From NCBI RefSeq assembly GCF_963664075.1, contig NZ_OY760916.1:3183001-3247000 (forward strand): a DNA stretch of 64,000 nt. The letters run 5' to 3'. Under the pieces are notes generated by a model that had not been told where the DNA came from, did not search any database, and worked only from the letters and a program-made list of their open reading frames with translations. Every line of letters begins with the position of its first letter. Positions within the stretch are counted from its first letter, which is position 1. Positions 1-9,523 of the stretch are shown one piece after another. Both the position numbers and the translations under genes were made by a program. Source of the DNA: an uncultured Desulfobulbus sp. GTDB taxonomy: Bacteria > Desulfobacterota > Desulfobulbia > Desulfobulbales > Desulfobulbaceae.

Positions 1-71
1 CTGATGCCATAGGGACGGTCTCCCATAAGGGCTTCACCACTGATTTTCAAAAGGACTCGTTTGAATTTCAT
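1..71 (-). CDS. pyrH: UMP kinase, N-terminal fragment (cut by window edge)
   Basis: Only the first 23 codons lie in the window. They begin [17 protein letters not shown], the typical start of bacterial UMP kinase, which phosphorylates UMP to UDP in pyrimidine nucleotide synthesis. The LLKISGEAL stretch is the nucleotide-binding beta strand and loop of the amino-acid-kinase fold. A GGAGAG ribosome binding site precedes the ATG. It is the third gene of an rpsB-tsf-pyrH unit, the usual bacterial order. Identification rests on the N-terminus and gene order only. Confidence 0.85.
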   Translation of the reverse strand, partial: MKFKRVLLKISGEALMGDRPYGI

Positions 72-157
72 ATCGCAGCTCTCCTCGTCACTTGTCTTTC
101 CCACATTGTGTCCATGGGTCATAGGTTTACAGCGTACCCTCGGAGATAAGGTAAAAA

Positions 158-748
158 TTATCCCAGCTGAAAACGGGCGAATTGCTTAATGGAGATATTC
201 TCACCCATTTTAGCCACGAGCTCATTGAGCAGGTCCTGAACACTGAGATCAGGATTCTTGACAAATTTCTGCTCAAGCAGACAGATCTCAGAGATGTACT
301 TCTCAATTTTACCAGAAACGATCTTCTCAACAATGTTCTCGGGTTTGCCTGAGTCCAATGCCTGTTTTACATAGATATCTTTCTCGCGGGCGACCAGCTC
401 AGCCGGTACATCCTCACGACTCACAGCAACCGGGCAGACCGCAGCGATGTGCATGGCGACATCTTTGGCAAAAGCCTTGAAGTCATCGGTTTTGGCGACA
501 AAATCGGTCTCACAGCCGACCTCAACCATAACACCGAGTTTGCCACCAGCGTGGATGTAGCACTCAATTACGCCTTCTTTGGTTTCACGGTCGGCGCGTT
601 TTGCGGCAACAGCGAGCCCTTTCTGACGCAGCAAATCAACAGCCTTCTCCATGTCACCGTCGGTTTCAGTGAGGGCTTTTTTACAATCCATCATGCCGGC
701 ATTGGTTTTATCCCGGAGCTCTTTTACCATCTGGCTTGTAATTGTCAC
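158..748 (-). CDS. tsf: Translation elongation factor Ts (short form)
   Basis: EF-Ts is the nucleotide exchange factor that releases GDP from EF-Tu. The protein has 196 residues. The N-terminal UBA-like domain (residues 1-45) carries the [11 protein letters not shown] signature, and the conserved TDFVA loop that enters the EF-Tu GTPase domain is at residues 81-85. It is shorter than the 283-residue E. coli form because it lacks the second core subdomain, as in many other bacterial lineages. It follows rpsB, separated by a hairpin that may lower its expression relative to S2. Confidence 0.97.
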   Translation of the reverse strand: MTITSQMVKELRDKTNAGMMDCKKALTETDGDMEKAVDLLRQKGLAVAAKRADRETKEGVIECYIHAGGKLGVMVEVGCETDFVAKTDDFKAFAKDVAMHIAAVCPVAVSREDVPAELVAREKDIYVKQALDSGKPENIVEKIVSGKIEKYISEICLLEQKFVKNPDLSVQDLLNELVAKMGENISIKQFARFQLG

Positions 749-807
749 AGTCGTTCTCCTTAGTCAACGTGCATTTAAGCACATATCGTAGTCAACAGTA
801 TACGCAA

Positions 808-844
808 AACCGACAAAGAAGCCTCGTTGGCAACTTTGTCGGTT
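808..844 (-). terminator. Attenuator-like hairpin between rpsB and tsf
   Basis: Arms at 808-818 and 834-844 are perfect 11-bp complements. An inner GCC/GGC pair (about 822-832) extends the stem. On the minus-strand transcript the hairpin is followed by only four U residues, so full termination is unlikely. In E. coli the rpsB-tsf spacer also holds a partial terminator. Partial termination or processing here is inference. Confidence 0.65.
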
Positions 845-874
845 ATTCAAACGGGGGTGAAAAAAAGGCGAGGA

Positions 875-1651
875 TTACTGCTCGTCAACCTTGGCGGCCA
901 GATCTTCATCTGCACCGGTGGTCATCGCTGCCTCAAGATCATCGATATCAGCAGCAGTCTCTTCTCCGCGACGGGATTTGCCCTCAAGCACTGCACCAGC
1001 CATGGTGGAAGTGATCAGCTTGATAGCGCGGATAGCGTCATCATTACCGGGAATGATGTAATCAATACCATCGGGGTCGCAGTTGGTATCGGTAAGCGCG
1101 ATAACCGGGATGCCCAGTTTCACAGCCTCGCCGATGGCGATATCTTCATTTCTCGGGTCAACGACAAAAAGAACGTCAGGGAGCGTACGCATATTCTTGA
1201 TACCGCCGATATTGCGGTCAAGTTTCACACGCTCTTTCTCCATCATGAGAATTTCTTTTTTGGGAAAACGATTGATGGAGCCATCGTCCTGCATGGCCTC
1301 AATTTTTTTCAAACGATCAACAGAATGTTTAATGGTCTGAAAGTTGGTCAGCATACCACCGAGCCAGCGGTGATTAACAAAGTACATGCCGCAACGCTCA
1401 GCCTCTTCCTTGATGATTGCCTGCCCCTGCCGTTTGGTACAGACAAACAGAACAGAACCACCGTCGGCAACGATATCCGCAAGTGCTGCGTAAGCCTTAC
1501 GGAAAAGTTTCATGGTGACATCGAGGTTGACAATGTAAATCCCATTTCTCGGCCCATAGATATAGGGTTTCATTTTGGGATTCCAGCGGCGGGTCTGGTG
1601 ACCGAAGTGCAGACCAGCTTCCAACATTTGACGCATATTTACAGCTGCCAT
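875..1651 (-). CDS. rpsB: 30S ribosomal protein S2
   Basis: S2 binds the 30S head-body junction and is needed to dock S1. The chosen ATG gives 258 residues starting [25 protein letters not shown], with the conserved [13 protein letters not shown] motif. The open frame extends 23 codons further upstream, but AGGAGA lies 5 bases before this ATG and the extension does not look like S2. The acidic C-terminal tail (residues 235-258) is ordinary for the family. A strong promoter and a roughly 130-nt leader with a GC-rich hairpin precede it. Confidence 0.97.
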   Translation of the reverse strand: MAAVNMRQMLEAGLHFGHQTRRWNPKMKPYIYGPRNGIYIVNLDVTMKLFRKAYAALADIVADGGSVLFVCTKRQGQAIIKEEAERCGMYFVNHRWLGGMLTNFQTIKHSVDRLKKIEAMQDDGSINRFPKKEILMMEKERVKLDRNIGGIKNMRTLPDVLFVVDPRNEDIAIGEAVKLGIPVIALTDTNCDPDGIDYIIPGNDDAIRAIKLITSTMAGAVLEGKSRRGEETAADIDDLEAAMTTGADEDLAAKVDEQ

Positions 1652-1751
1652 GTTATCTCCTGATTGTATTTTGGTTAGTCCTCCATCCTGTCGGCCGATT
1701 TCACCATGAACGTGAAACACCTGGACCTAATCGTCAGGATGTGTGTGATAA

Positions 1752-1766
1752 GGGGCGCAGCGCCCC
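1752..1766 (-). promoter_or_regulatory. GC-rich hairpin in the rpsB leader
   Basis: A 6-bp GGGGCG/CGCCCC stem with a 3-base loop lies in the untranslated leader about 100 nt before the rpsB ATG and 20-30 nt after the predicted start of transcription. S2 autoregulates its own mRNA through leader structure in several bacteria. Whether this hairpin serves that role is inference. Confidence 0.35.
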
Positions 1767-1786
1767 CAAAATAAGACAAGCTCGTT

Positions 1787-1815
1787 ATAGTAGCATGATA
1801 AACTATAATTTACAA
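1787..1815 (-). promoter_or_regulatory. Sigma70-type promoter for rpsB-tsf-pyrH
   Basis: On the minus strand, TTGTAA (1810-1815) is followed by a 17-base spacer and TACTAT (1787-1792). Both boxes match the consensus well with optimal spacing. The predicted transcript starts near 1780, giving rpsB a leader of about 130 nt. Confidence 0.75.
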
Positions 1816-1862
1816 GCATGTCGCTTGCCAGACTCAATTTTATTTAAAGCCCGGTAAATGGG

Positions 1863-2627
1863 TCATTTTTTCTGCAACAGCTTACGCCCACCAAGTATGG
1901 TTTCCAACCATTTAAAGCCGAATTGAAGGAGTGCTTCATCGTCTTGCTTCAGTCGTTTCCGCTCATCTTTGCTCAATTTGAATTGGGCAATAATCTGCTG
2001 TTGTTCACAGTAGTTGCGAAAACCATCGAGATTATAAACGGTCATAAAAGCGAGGCGCTGGTAGGGGCCAGCCTGTCCTTCACCGGCCCAGGGATTAGTT
2101 GCAAAAAAGGCGTCCAATTCGGCCCAGATGTCATTGAGCGTGTTACACTGATGAAGATTTTGGTCACGTTCCCATTGTTTCAGGGTATAGGTCCTGGATT
2201 CAAAATGTCCTTTGCAATAAGGGTGGTGGGTCAAAAAATGATGAACTTTAATTTGCCCCCCCTTCCCAGTGCATTCGAGCCCACGCTCAAGCGGATACGT
2301 TCGACAGGAGGTTGGCCGATTACGGTACACATGACACCCTTCAGCTGTCAAAAAAGGACAGGAACGTGCCTCATCATCGAGAAGTTTCAGACGAAGGCCA
2401 GGGAAAAAGGGATGACTGCCCTCCGTGATCTCAGTATAGCGTTCGATAACCTCACCGCTTGTTATTCCAAGCTGTTTCTTGAGCAGAAGAATATCGTACG
2501 GGTAGAGGGGCAGATGAACATCTCTGCAGCACTTCAAAAAACATGATACCTCTGGATGACAGTGGAAGCTAAACGGTTCTTTGCCTATGGGTTCGCGATC
2601 TTCGGGTATTAAGGATTCGTATTCCAT
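1863..2627 (-). CDS. YkgJ-family cysteine-cluster protein
   Basis: A 254-residue protein with the CxxxCC-RDV-xL-PYDILLLKKQLG pattern near residue 30, then ARSCPFL..GCHVYRNRPTSCRTYPL around residues 90-120. These match the YkgJ (CxxCxxCC) family, predicted to bind Zn or Fe; the biochemical role is unknown. The ATG at 2627 is preferred over the longer frame because codons upstream lie within the terminator hairpin of the preceding rplQ operon. The ribosome binding site is weak. It sits between the alpha operon terminator and the rpsB promoter, so it may be its own unit or rely on read-through. Confidence 0.75.
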   Translation of the reverse strand: MEYESLIPEDREPIGKEPFSFHCHPEVSCFLKCCRDVHLPLYPYDILLLKKQLGITSGEVIERYTEITEGSHPFFPGLRLKLLDDEARSCPFLTAEGCHVYRNRPTSCRTYPLERGLECTGKGGQIKVHHFLTHHPYCKGHFESRTYTLKQWERDQNLHQCNTLNDIWAELDAFFATNPWAGEGQAGPYQRLAFMTVYNLDGFRNYCEQQQIIAQFKLSKDERKRLKQDDEALLQFGFKWLETILGGRKLLQKK

Positions 2628-2635
2628 ATCGTTCA

Positions 2636-2672
2636 CACAAAAAAAGCTGGTATGAAAATTCATACCAGCTTT
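2636..2672 (-). terminator. Rho-independent terminator closing the alpha operon
   Basis: A perfect 14-bp stem (2643-2656 with 2659-2672) with a tiny loop is followed on the minus strand by a run of seven T. It lies 30 bases past the rplQ stop and ends the long ribosomal-protein transcription unit. Confidence 0.92.
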
Positions 2673-2705
2673 AACACGTTCTACAACCAAGGGTTCAGGG
2701 AGAAA

Positions 2706-3092
2706 TTACTCAGCCTCTGTTTCCTCGATAATATCTTCGTAGTCGACGAGCTCCAGGATCGCCATGGGTGCTGCGTCTCCTGCACGATTACCAGTGCGGA
2801 TGATACGGGTGTAACCACCCTGACGGTCAGCATACTGAGTGCTCAACTCATCAAAGAGTTTTGCAACGATATCTTTGGAGCGAATGTAAGACAAGGCCTG
2901 ACGACGAGCGTGCAGGTCGCCACGTTTGCCCAAAGTAATCATTTTCTCCGCAACGCGTCGTGCCTCTTTTGCTTTGGGAACTGTGGTAACAATCCGCTCC
3001 TGCTCGAGCAGTGAGGTCACCATATTGCGGAACATGGCATCACGGTGCGATGCTGTACGGCCTAGTTTCCGACCTGCTTTTCTATGTCTCAT
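2706..3092 (-). CDS. rplQ: 50S ribosomal protein L17
   Basis: L17 lies near the peptide exit tunnel of the large subunit. The 128 residues begin [20 protein letters not shown], the family signature, and continue with the typical [25 protein letters not shown] core. The last residues are an acidic extension. It is the last gene of the alpha operon, behind rpoA, with a strong terminator directly after it. Confidence 0.98.
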   Translation of the reverse strand: MRHRKAGRKLGRTASHRDAMFRNMVTSLLEQERIVTTVPKAKEARRVAEKMITLGKRGDLHARRQALSYIRSKDIVAKLFDELSTQYADRQGGYTRIIRTGNRAGDAAPMAILELVDYEDIIEETEAE

Positions 3093-3139
3093 GGTCTTGT
3101 CCTTTTGTCTCTAAAAGAGTCCTTATATAAAACTGTGGA

Positions 3140-4180
3140 TTACTCTTCCAGTTTTTCTTCTCGTTTATCTGGGGCTACCCAGCCCTCGTACTTCATGCCC
3201 AATGTGAGATTGTGCTCGGACAACAGGGCTTTAATTTCGTTGAGCGACTTACGTCCAAAGTTTTTGGTCTTCAGCATTTCAGCATCTGTTTTATTAACGA
3301 GCTGCCCAATGAACTGAATCTGTGCATTCTTCAGGCAGTTAGCTGAACGGACTGAAAGCTCCAAATCCTCAACGTTTTTATCGAGGAACGGTGGGTAGGC
3401 TTTACTGTCGTCTTCCTCGTCTGAGCTTTCAGGAGCTTTCGCGATATCCTCATTGAAGTTAATGAAAATAGTCATCTGCTCTTTGAGGATCTTTGCTGCA
3501 TAAGCTAAGGCATCCTGCGGCTCAACGGATCCGTCGGTCTCAATTTCCAAGGTCAGGCGATCAAAGTCTGTCTGCTGGCCAACACGTGCCTGGCTGACGA
3601 TATATTGAACGCGAACGATGGGCGAAAAAGAGGCATCGATAGGAATAACACCGATGGGCTGCCCCTCTTTCTTATTGTGCTCGGCGGAGACGTAACCTTT
3701 TCCCCAGTGAACCTCTAGCTCGGCACGAAAGGTCATATCACTGGTCAGAGTACAAAGATGCAGGTCAGGGTTCATGACCTCAATGTAGCTCCCCCCATTG
3801 ATATCACCAGCGACCACTTTGCCTGGTCCCTGTTTCTCAATGACGACTGTGCGAGAATCCGGCCCGTTGAGTTTTAAGCGAACCTGTTTCAGATTCAGAA
3901 TGATCTCGGCAACGTCCTCGTGGACCCCATCTATGGTGGTGAACTCATGCAGTGCATCGTTGAAACGAACACTGGTAATGGCTGCACCACGAATGGAACT
4001 CAGCATTATTCGCCGTAGCGAATTACCGATGGTTGTTGCGAAACCACGCTCAAGAGGCTGACAGACAAATTTTCCATACGAACTTGTAAGTGAGCCTTCG
4101 TCAACTTCAAGTTTTTCAGGAGCAATGAGGCTATGCCAGTTTTTGTAAAAGGGATTGTCGTCCCGGATTTCTTGTGCCAT
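3140..4180 (-). CDS. rpoA: RNA polymerase alpha subunit
   Basis: The alpha subunit dimerises to nucleate RNA polymerase assembly and contacts UP elements and activators. The N-terminal domain (roughly residues 25-240) includes FATTIGNSLRRIMLSSI. A linker rich in Ser, Asp and Glu (about 245-265) leads to the C-terminal helix-hairpin-helix domain with LELSVRSANCLKNA and GRKSLNEIKALL. At 346 residues it is slightly longer than the E. coli 329, mainly at the ends and linker. It lies between rpsD and rplQ. Confidence 0.98.
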   Translation of the reverse strand: MAQEIRDDNPFYKNWHSLIAPEKLEVDEGSLTSSYGKFVCQPLERGFATTIGNSLRRIMLSSIRGAAITSVRFNDALHEFTTIDGVHEDVAEIILNLKQVRLKLNGPDSRTVVIEKQGPGKVVAGDINGGSYIEVMNPDLHLCTLTSDMTFRAELEVHWGKGYVSAEHNKKEGQPIGVIPIDASFSPIVRVQYIVSQARVGQQTDFDRLTLEIETDGSVEPQDALAYAAKILKEQMTIFINFNEDIAKAPESSDEEDDSKAYPPFLDKNVEDLELSVRSANCLKNAQIQFIGQLVNKTDAEMLKTKNFGRKSLNEIKALLSEHNLTLGMKYEGWVAPDKREEKLEE

Positions 4181-4200
4181 GCAATACCTAACGATTGAAG

Positions 4201-4830
4201 TTACTTGGAATACAACTCGATGATAAGCTGTTCCTGAATTGGCATCGTTATTTCTTCGCGATTTGGCAATGCTTTAACTACACACTGAAACTTAGGCTGG
4301 TCAAGCTCAAGCCAGCTGGGCAGTCCACGACGAACTGCGCCTTCAAGGTTATCAATGATGACCTCGTTTTTCTGATGTTTCTCTTTCAAAGAAATAACAT
4401 CGCCAGCTTTAACCTGATAAGAAGGAATATTAACCTTCTTGCCATTGATCAGAAACAGGTTGTGACGGACCATCTGCCGTGCCTGGGTACGTGAACTTGC
4501 AAACCCGCTCCGAAAAAGCGCGTTATCAAGACGACGCTCGAGCATGATCAGCAGAATCTCACCGGTTACACCTTTGGCGCGCTCGGCTTTCTCGTAATAC
4601 CGGCGGAACTGTGCCTCAAGCATACCATACATCTGCTTGACTTTTTGTTTTTCCCGCAACTGTACAGCGTAGTCGGACACTTTACGAAATTTATTCTGTC
4701 CATGCTGCCCAGGGGCGAAGGAGCGACGCTCAAAGGAACACTTGTCTGAGTAACAACGGTCACCCTTGAGAAACATCTTAAGATTTTCACGTCTGCACAG
4801 CCTGCAGGATGCGCCTGTATATCTAGCCAA
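4201..4830 (-). CDS. rpsD: 30S ribosomal protein S4, zinc-binding form
   Basis: S4 is a primary 16S rRNA binder that starts small-subunit assembly. The protein has 209 residues. Cysteines at 9, 12, 26 and 31 form the zinc-binding N-terminal knuckle (the C+ form). The S4 RNA-binding domain follows with [25 protein letters not shown]. It is placed rpsM-rpsK-rpsD-rpoA-rplQ; in E. coli S4 represses its operon, but no S4-binding pseudoknot was identified here. Confidence 0.98.
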   Translation of the reverse strand: MARYTGASCRLCRRENLKMFLKGDRCYSDKCSFERRSFAPGQHGQNKFRKVSDYAVQLREKQKVKQMYGMLEAQFRRYYEKAERAKGVTGEILLIMLERRLDNALFRSGFASSRTQARQMVRHNLFLINGKKVNIPSYQVKAGDVISLKEKHQKNEVIIDNLEGAVRRGLPSWLELDQPKFQCVVKALPNREEITMPIQEQLIIELYSK

Positions 4831-4895
4831 CTTTTACCTCCAAATAGTATCCGATAAGATCTCTGACTGTGGTACGGATAGTTGAGTGTTGCCTC

Positions 4896-5294
4896 TCAAA
4901 CTCTTCTTCTTTTAGGTGGTTTACACCCATTATGAGGAAGCGGGGTAACATCGACAATACGGCTTACGTCAAGATCAACACCTGTGAGTGCACGCAGCGC
5001 TGCTTCGCGACCAGGACCAGGCCCCTTAACACGTACTTCAACTTTACGCAGGCCATGCTCTTTAGCCTTTGACACTGCATCGTTCAGTGCGTTCTGGGCA
5101 GCAAACGGGGTGGATTTTCTTGATCCTTTAAAACCAAGAACACCAGCGCTTGACCATGAGATGGTATTACCCTGACGATCAGAAACAGTGATAACTGTAT
5201 TATTAAATGTGGAATAAATAAAAACGATCCCTTCGGGAACATTTTTCTTATCTCTTTTCTTTACTTTTGTATTGACCTTGCCTGCTTTAGCCAT
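4896..5294 (-). CDS. rpsK: 30S ribosomal protein S11
   Basis: S11 lines the platform next to the mRNA Shine-Dalgarno helix. The 132 residues contain [16 protein letters not shown] and the C-terminal [19 protein letters not shown], both diagnostic. The ATG at 5294 is chosen over an upstream TTG because GGGAG lies 6 bases before it. It is an alpha-operon member between rpsM and rpsD. Confidence 0.98.
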   Translation of the reverse strand: MAKAGKVNTKVKKRDKKNVPEGIVFIYSTFNNTVITVSDRQGNTISWSSAGVLGFKGSRKSTPFAAQNALNDAVSKAKEHGLRKVEVRVKGPGPGREAALRALTGVDLDVSRIVDVTPLPHNGCKPPKRRRV

Positions 5295-5338
5295 AGCGAC
5301 TCCCAATTACTCTTCAGTCAGAACAGTGCGAGTGATAG

Positions 5339-5707
5339 TTATTTCTTACGAACAGCAGCACCGCGTCTGGGACCCTTGCGAGTGCGGGCATTCGTTTTAG
5401 TTCTTTGACCTCTTGCCGGTAGACTACGACGATGGCGACGCCCACGATAGCAGCCAAGATCCATGAGACGTTTTATATCCATGGAAACTTCGCGCCGGCG
5501 ATCACCTTCTACGATGTAGTCACTCTCAAGAACGATACGGATACGGTTAACATCATCGCCGCTCAGATCATCACTGTTCATCTGATAAGGAAGATCGACC
5601 TTATCGAGAATTTGGCGAGCAGTCGTTAATCCAATGCCGTAAATATAGGTCAAAGCTCGATCCATGTGTTTGTTGCGTGGCAGGTCCACACCAGCTATAC
5701 GTGCCAA
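5339..5707 (-). CDS. rpsM: 30S ribosomal protein S13
   Basis: S13 sits in the 30S head and bridges to the 50S subunit. Residues 1-60 begin [26 protein letters not shown] (split here only for naming the motif [10 protein letters not shown]), and the C-terminal tail [17 protein letters not shown] contacts P-site tRNA. The length of 122 is normal. The gene follows rpmJ and starts the rpsM-K-D-rpoA-rplQ group. Confidence 0.97.
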   Translation of the reverse strand: MARIAGVDLPRNKHMDRALTYIYGIGLTTARQILDKVDLPYQMNSDDLSGDDVNRIRIVLESDYIVEGDRRREVSMDIKRLMDLGCYRGRRHRRSLPARGQRTKTNARTRKGPRRGAAVRKK

Positions 5708-5753
5708 ATCCGTGCTCCTTTATCAGAATCTTGCTAGATTAATTAACGACCGG

Positions 5754-5867
5754 TTATCCTTGCCGTTGTTTGTGTTTTTTGTTAGGGCAGCTTACCCGTA
5801 CAACACCTTTACGTTTCAAGATCTTGCATTCACTGCAGATCTTTTTTACTGACGAACGTACTTTCAT
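5754..5867 (-). CDS. rpmJ: 50S ribosomal protein L36, zinc-binding form
   Basis: A 37-residue gene read directly from the bases. The protein begins [15 protein letters not shown] and ends KKHKQRQG. Cysteines 11, 14 and 27 with a late His form the C+ zinc ribbon of L36, the smallest large-subunit protein. Its start is 18 bases after the infA stop and it precedes rpsM, the standard infA-rpmJ-rpsM order. Confidence 0.97.
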   Translation of the reverse strand: MKVRSSVKKICSECKILKRKGVVRVSCPNKKHKQRQG

Positions 5868-5884
5868 ATTTCACCCCGAAACGT

Positions 5885-6121
5885 TTATCGTTTTCCCTTC
5901 CCGCCTTTAGACCGGAAGGTTACCCTTCCTCGAGTCAAATCATAGGGCGACAATTCAACGGTGACCCGGTCGCCGGGAAGAATTTTAATATAATGCATGC
6001 GCATTTTACCAGAAATGTGCGCAAGAACCTTGTGCCCGTTATCCAGTTCAACTTGAAACATGGCATTAGGTAATGGCTCTACAATTGTCCCTTCAACTTC
6101 GATGGCGTCTTCTTTAGCCAT
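5885..6121 (-). CDS. infA: Translation initiation factor IF-1
   Basis: IF-1 is an OB-fold protein that blocks the 30S A site during initiation. It begins [19 protein letters not shown] and contains [23 protein letters not shown], both typical. At 78 residues it exceeds the usual 72 through a basic tail rich in Lys and Gly. The ATG at 6121 follows family practice; a TTG two codons upstream is better spaced from GGGAG and could also be used. It lies between map and rpmJ. Confidence 0.96.
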   Translation of the reverse strand: MAKEDAIEVEGTIVEPLPNAMFQVELDNGHKVLAHISGKMRMHYIKILPGDRVTVELSPYDLTRGRVTFRSKGGKGKR

Positions 6122-6233
6122 AAGCAATATCGCTCCCGTTATTATACGAGCAGAAAATTTTAATTATATATCGAACAAAAGCCGAATAATCAAGCCTTTT
6201 TGTGCTATTTTAGTCTTTTGCAATAATTCTAAA

Positions 6234-7010
6234 TCATTCTGGCGGCTGATCACTTAAAATAAGCGGCCCATCCTTGGTGATGGCAACAGAGTGCTCAAAG
6301 TGGGCTGAGGGCTTTCTATCAGCAGTGATCACGGTCCACTGGTCCTTAAGCACTTTCACTTTTGCTACGCCAAGATTTACCATGGGTTCAATTGCCAAAA
6401 CCATACCTTCCTGAAGACGCGGTGAAGCCTGGCGTTGAACATAATTGGGAATCTCTGGCGGTTCATGAAGATGAGAACCAATACCGTGACCAACAAATTG
6501 GCGCACTACTGAAAAACCGTGTGATTCACTATAATTTTGTACAGCTCTAGATATATCTGAAATCCTGTTACCAACTACTGCCTGCTTAATCCCCTGCATC
6601 AGCGCCTCGTAGGTAACATCGAGCAGCTGTTGCACTTGTGAGGGTATTGGCCCAACCGCAACTGTAATGGCGGCATCTCCATAGAAACCTTTATACAGCG
6701 TTCCAAAATCAAGAGATATGATATCACCGTTACGTAAATGCTTCTTCTTTGAAGGTATTCCGTGAACGACTTCTTCATTGACAGAAGCACAGAGGCTGGC
6801 AGGAAACCCCTTGTAGCCTTTAAATGCAGGGACCGCATCATGGTCCCTGCAATACTCTTCGGCCAGTTTATCAAGCTGGTGGGTTGTCACTCCTTCTGCG
6901 ACATGCCCCCGGAGGAGCTCATGTACCCCAGCCACAATTCTGTTCGCCTGATGCATGAGATTAATCTCATCAGGAGTTTTCAGAGTAATGGCATTTTCGC
7001 TAGCTATCAC
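6234..7010 (-). CDS. map: Methionine aminopeptidase, type I
   Basis: This enzyme removes the initiator Met from nascent proteins. All five metal ligands of the pita-bread fold can be placed: Asp101 in SLDFGT, Asp112 in YGDAAI, His175 in VGHGIG, Glu208 in AIEPM and Glu239 in HFEHS. His83 (VVHGIP) is the conserved substrate-side His. The length of 258 is normal for type I and there is no N-terminal zinc finger. It directly follows secY; the adk gene often found between them is absent. Confidence 0.97.
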   Translation of the reverse strand: MIASENAITLKTPDEINLMHQANRIVAGVHELLRGHVAEGVTTHQLDKLAEEYCRDHDAVPAFKGYKGFPASLCASVNEEVVHGIPSKKKHLRNGDIISLDFGTLYKGFYGDAAITVAVGPIPSQVQQLLDVTYEALMQGIKQAVVGNRISDISRAVQNYSESHGFSVVRQFVGHGIGSHLHEPPEIPNYVQRQASPRLQEGMVLAIEPMVNLGVAKVKVLKDQWTVITADRKPSAHFEHSVAITKDGPLILSDQPPE

Positions 7011-7019
7011 TGTTCCCTC

Positions 7020-8318
7020 TTACCGTCCTTTACGACCAGATTTAAGAAAACCATCGTAATTTTTCATGATCATGTGCGATTCAATCTGGGAGATTGTATC
7101 TATGGCAACACCAACCACAATGAGAAGTGCTGTACCACCAAAATAGAATGGTACATTCAACTTACTGATAAGAAGAGTCGGCATGACACAGACAGCACTC
7201 AGATAGATAGCGCCGACCACCGTAAGTCGGGTTAAAACATAATCCAAAAATTCTGCTGTTTTCTTCCCGGGTCGGATTCCAGGTACAAACCCACCGTTCT
7301 TTTTCAAATTTTCCGCGACGTCATCAGCTTTGAAAGTAACGGCTGCGTAGAAGAAGCAGAAAAACACAATCATGGCAATGTACATTGAATAGTAATATAC
7401 AGTCCCCGGAGAGAATGCAGCGGAGAGCTGTTGTACCCAATCGACCTGCACAAATGAGCCAATTGTAGCAGGAAACATCATGATTGATGATGCAAAGATT
7501 GGAGGTATAACACCGCTCACATTCAACTTCAAAGGCAAATGCGATGATTGTCCACCGTAAACACGACGCCCAACCACACGTTTTGCGTACTGAATAGGAA
7601 TTCTTCGTTGGCTCGTTTCCACATAAATAATAAAGCCAACGACAAGGAACATCATAGCAATAATGATGGGTACAAATATCAAAGAAAGCTCACCAGATTT
7701 GATCAGCTCGATGGTATTACCAACAGCAGCTGGCATACGAGCAACAATTCCGGCGAAAATGATCAACGAGATACCGTTACCTATCCCTCTTTCGGTCATC
7801 TGCTCGCCAAGCCACATAATAAATGCGGTACCTGATGTGAGCGTAACAACAGTGAGCAGCTTAAACTGAATGCCCGGATCAATGACGATCGGAACACCAT
7901 TCGGGCTGGTCATCCCTTCAAGCCCAGAGGCAATAAAAAATCCCTGAATCACAGAAAGAACAACAGTTCCATAACGGGTGTACTGAGTGATTTTACGACG
8001 GCCGGCCTCCCCTTCCTTGGAAAGTGCTTCCAACTGGGGGATGACAACAGTGAGCAACTGAATGATAATGGAGGCCGAAATGTACGGCATAATCCCGAGT
8101 GCGAAGATAGAAAATTTCTCCAGAGCACCACCAGAAAACATGTTAAACATGCCGAAGAGGGTACTCGCATTCTTTGCAAAGAATGCTGCCAGGGCTTCTC
8201 CATTAATCCCAGGGGTAGGAATCTGTACCCCCATCCGATAGACCAAAAGCATAAAGAGAGTGAAAATCACTCTCTTTCGCAGTTCTGGTATATTTGCAGC
8301 ACCGACTAGACCTGCCAT
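7020..8318 (-). CDS. secY: Preprotein translocase subunit SecY
   Basis: SecY is the inner-membrane channel of the Sec export system. The protein has 432 residues with about ten hydrophobic segments. Signature stretches include GIMPYISASIIIQLL near residue 80, the QYTRYGTV cytoplasmic loop and GQSSHLPLKLNVSGVIP. It partners with SecE, encoded far upstream in the same supercluster (33.5 kb). The stop is 10 bases from map and the start 4 bases from the rplO stop, so translation is probably coupled. Confidence 0.98.
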   Translation of the reverse strand: MAGLVGAANIPELRKRVIFTLFMLLVYRMGVQIPTPGINGEALAAFFAKNASTLFGMFNMFSGGALEKFSIFALGIMPYISASIIIQLLTVVIPQLEALSKEGEAGRRKITQYTRYGTVVLSVIQGFFIASGLEGMTSPNGVPIVIDPGIQFKLLTVVTLTSGTAFIMWLGEQMTERGIGNGISLIIFAGIVARMPAAVGNTIELIKSGELSLIFVPIIIAMMFLVVGFIIYVETSQRRIPIQYAKRVVGRRVYGGQSSHLPLKLNVSGVIPPIFASSIMMFPATIGSFVQVDWVQQLSAAFSPGTVYYYSMYIAMIVFFCFFYAAVTFKADDVAENLKKNGGFVPGIRPGKKTAEFLDYVLTRLTVVGAIYLSAVCVMPTLLISKLNVPFYFGGTALLIVVGVAIDTISQIESHMIMKNYDGFLKSGRKGR

Positions 8319-8321
8319 GTA

Positions 8322-8759
8322 TTAGCCCTCGACAGTTCCGCCGGCTGCTTCGATCTTCTCTTTAGCCCCTTGGCTGACTTTATCCACCTTAACGGTCACG
8401 GATTTGTCAAGCTCACCATTGGCCAAAACCTTCACAAGAGCATCCTGTTTAACGATTCCGGCTTCAACAAGGGCATTTTTGTCAACCACAGCACCGCTCT
8501 CGAATGTATTCAAGTGATCCAGGGTGACGATAGCGTATGCCTTTTTGAAAATATTGTTAAAGCCACGTTTGGGCAAGCGACGATGCAGAGGCATCTGACC
8601 ACCCTCAAATCCCGAACGTAAGCTGTAACCTGAGCGAGAACGCGCACCTTTGTGACCACGGGCAGAAGTTTTTCCATGACCGGAACCAGGTCCACGACCC
8701 ACTCTTTTTCTATCCTTACGAGCACCTTCACTGGGTGCCAAGGTATTTAATTTGAGCAC
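8322..8759 (-). CDS. rplO: 50S ribosomal protein L15
   Basis: L15 is a late-assembly large-subunit protein. The 145 residues start [19 protein letters not shown] and contain the Gly-rich [22 protein letters not shown] extension that penetrates 23S rRNA. The globular C-terminal half ends normally. It lies in the standard spc order between rpmD and secY with 2-4 base gaps. Confidence 0.98.
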   Translation of the reverse strand: MLKLNTLAPSEGARKDRKRVGRGPGSGHGKTSARGHKGARSRSGYSLRSGFEGGQMPLHRRLPKRGFNNIFKKAYAIVTLDHLNTFESGAVVDKNALVEAGIVKQDALVKVLANGELDKSVTVKVDKVSQGAKEKIEAAGGTVEG

Positions 8760-8761
8760 GA

Positions 8762-8941
8762 TCAGTCCTCCATTTTTATCAAATGCTGAACTTTGTTCAA
8801 CATGCCGCGCAACTCAGGCGTGTCTTTACGGGTCACGGTTTTATACATCTTGGTTAAGCCCAAGCCGACCAGAGTCGCACGGATGGCTTTAGGACTTCCG
8901 ATACCACTTTTAACTTGGGTAAACGTTACTGTTTTTTCCAT
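8762..8941 (-). CDS. rpmD: 50S ribosomal protein L30
   Basis: A 59-residue protein starting [15 protein letters not shown] and containing [18 protein letters not shown], the L30 core. The ATG at 8941 is preferred over one three codons earlier on alignment with family starts. It sits between rpsE and rplO as usual. Confidence 0.96.
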   Translation of the reverse strand: MEKTVTFTQVKSGIGSPKAIRATLVGLGLTKMYKTVTRKDTPELRGMLNKVQHLIKMED

Positions 8942-8962
8942 GATAAACAACCCCTCACAACC

Positions 8963-9475
8963 TTATGCCGCAATTTCTGCGACAGGCTTGTTACGCAACT
9001 TTGCAATCTGCTCAGCTGTGCGTAAGTTTCTCAATCCGTCCATGGTGGCTTTTACCAGGTTATGTGGATTGTTCGACCCTAGACATTTGGTGAGAATATT
9101 CTGCACACCAGCTGCCTCAAGAACAGCACGAACCGCACCACCAGCAATTACACCCGTACCATCGGAAGCGGGTTTCAGCATAACAGAACCGGATTTAAAT
9201 TTGCCAACGATGTCATGTGGAATGGAAACATCGGTCAGGGATACGAGTTTCATATCCTTACGTGCCTGCTCGATCCCTTTACGGATCGCCTCAGGTACCT
9301 GGTTTGCTTTTCCCAGTCCGTACCCTACTCGGCCTTTTCCATCTCCAACAACCACGATGGCACTGAAACTGAACCGGCGACCACCTTTAACAACCTTGGC
9401 CACGCGATTGATATAGACTATTTTTTCGATGAGCTCTTCTTGAGTTCCTTCTTTAGCTCGCTTAAAATCAGCCAA
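8963..9475 (-). CDS. rpsE: 30S ribosomal protein S5
   Basis: S5 supports decoding accuracy and mRNA unwinding at the entry channel. The protein has 170 residues. The double-stranded RNA-binding domain near residues 15-80 includes [20 protein letters not shown], the site of spectinomycin-resistance changes in other species and of normal type here. [13 protein letters not shown] and [21 protein letters not shown] follow. It lies in the spc operon between rplR and rpmD. Confidence 0.98.
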   Translation of the reverse strand: MADFKRAKEGTQEELIEKIVYINRVAKVVKGGRRFSFSAIVVVGDGKGRVGYGLGKANQVPEAIRKGIEQARKDMKLVSLTDVSIPHDIVGKFKSGSVMLKPASDGTGVIAGGAVRAVLEAAGVQNILTKCLGSNNPHNLVKATMDGLRNLRTAEQIAKLRNKPVAEIAA

Positions 9476-9523
9476 GAAACACCCCCGTCGTTAATTTTGA
9501 TCCACTCTTTGAGAGTGTTTTGG

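Noticed and set aside
2628-2690. Longer N-terminus of the YkgJ-type protein
   Set aside because: The extension lies in the terminator stem of the rplQ operon.
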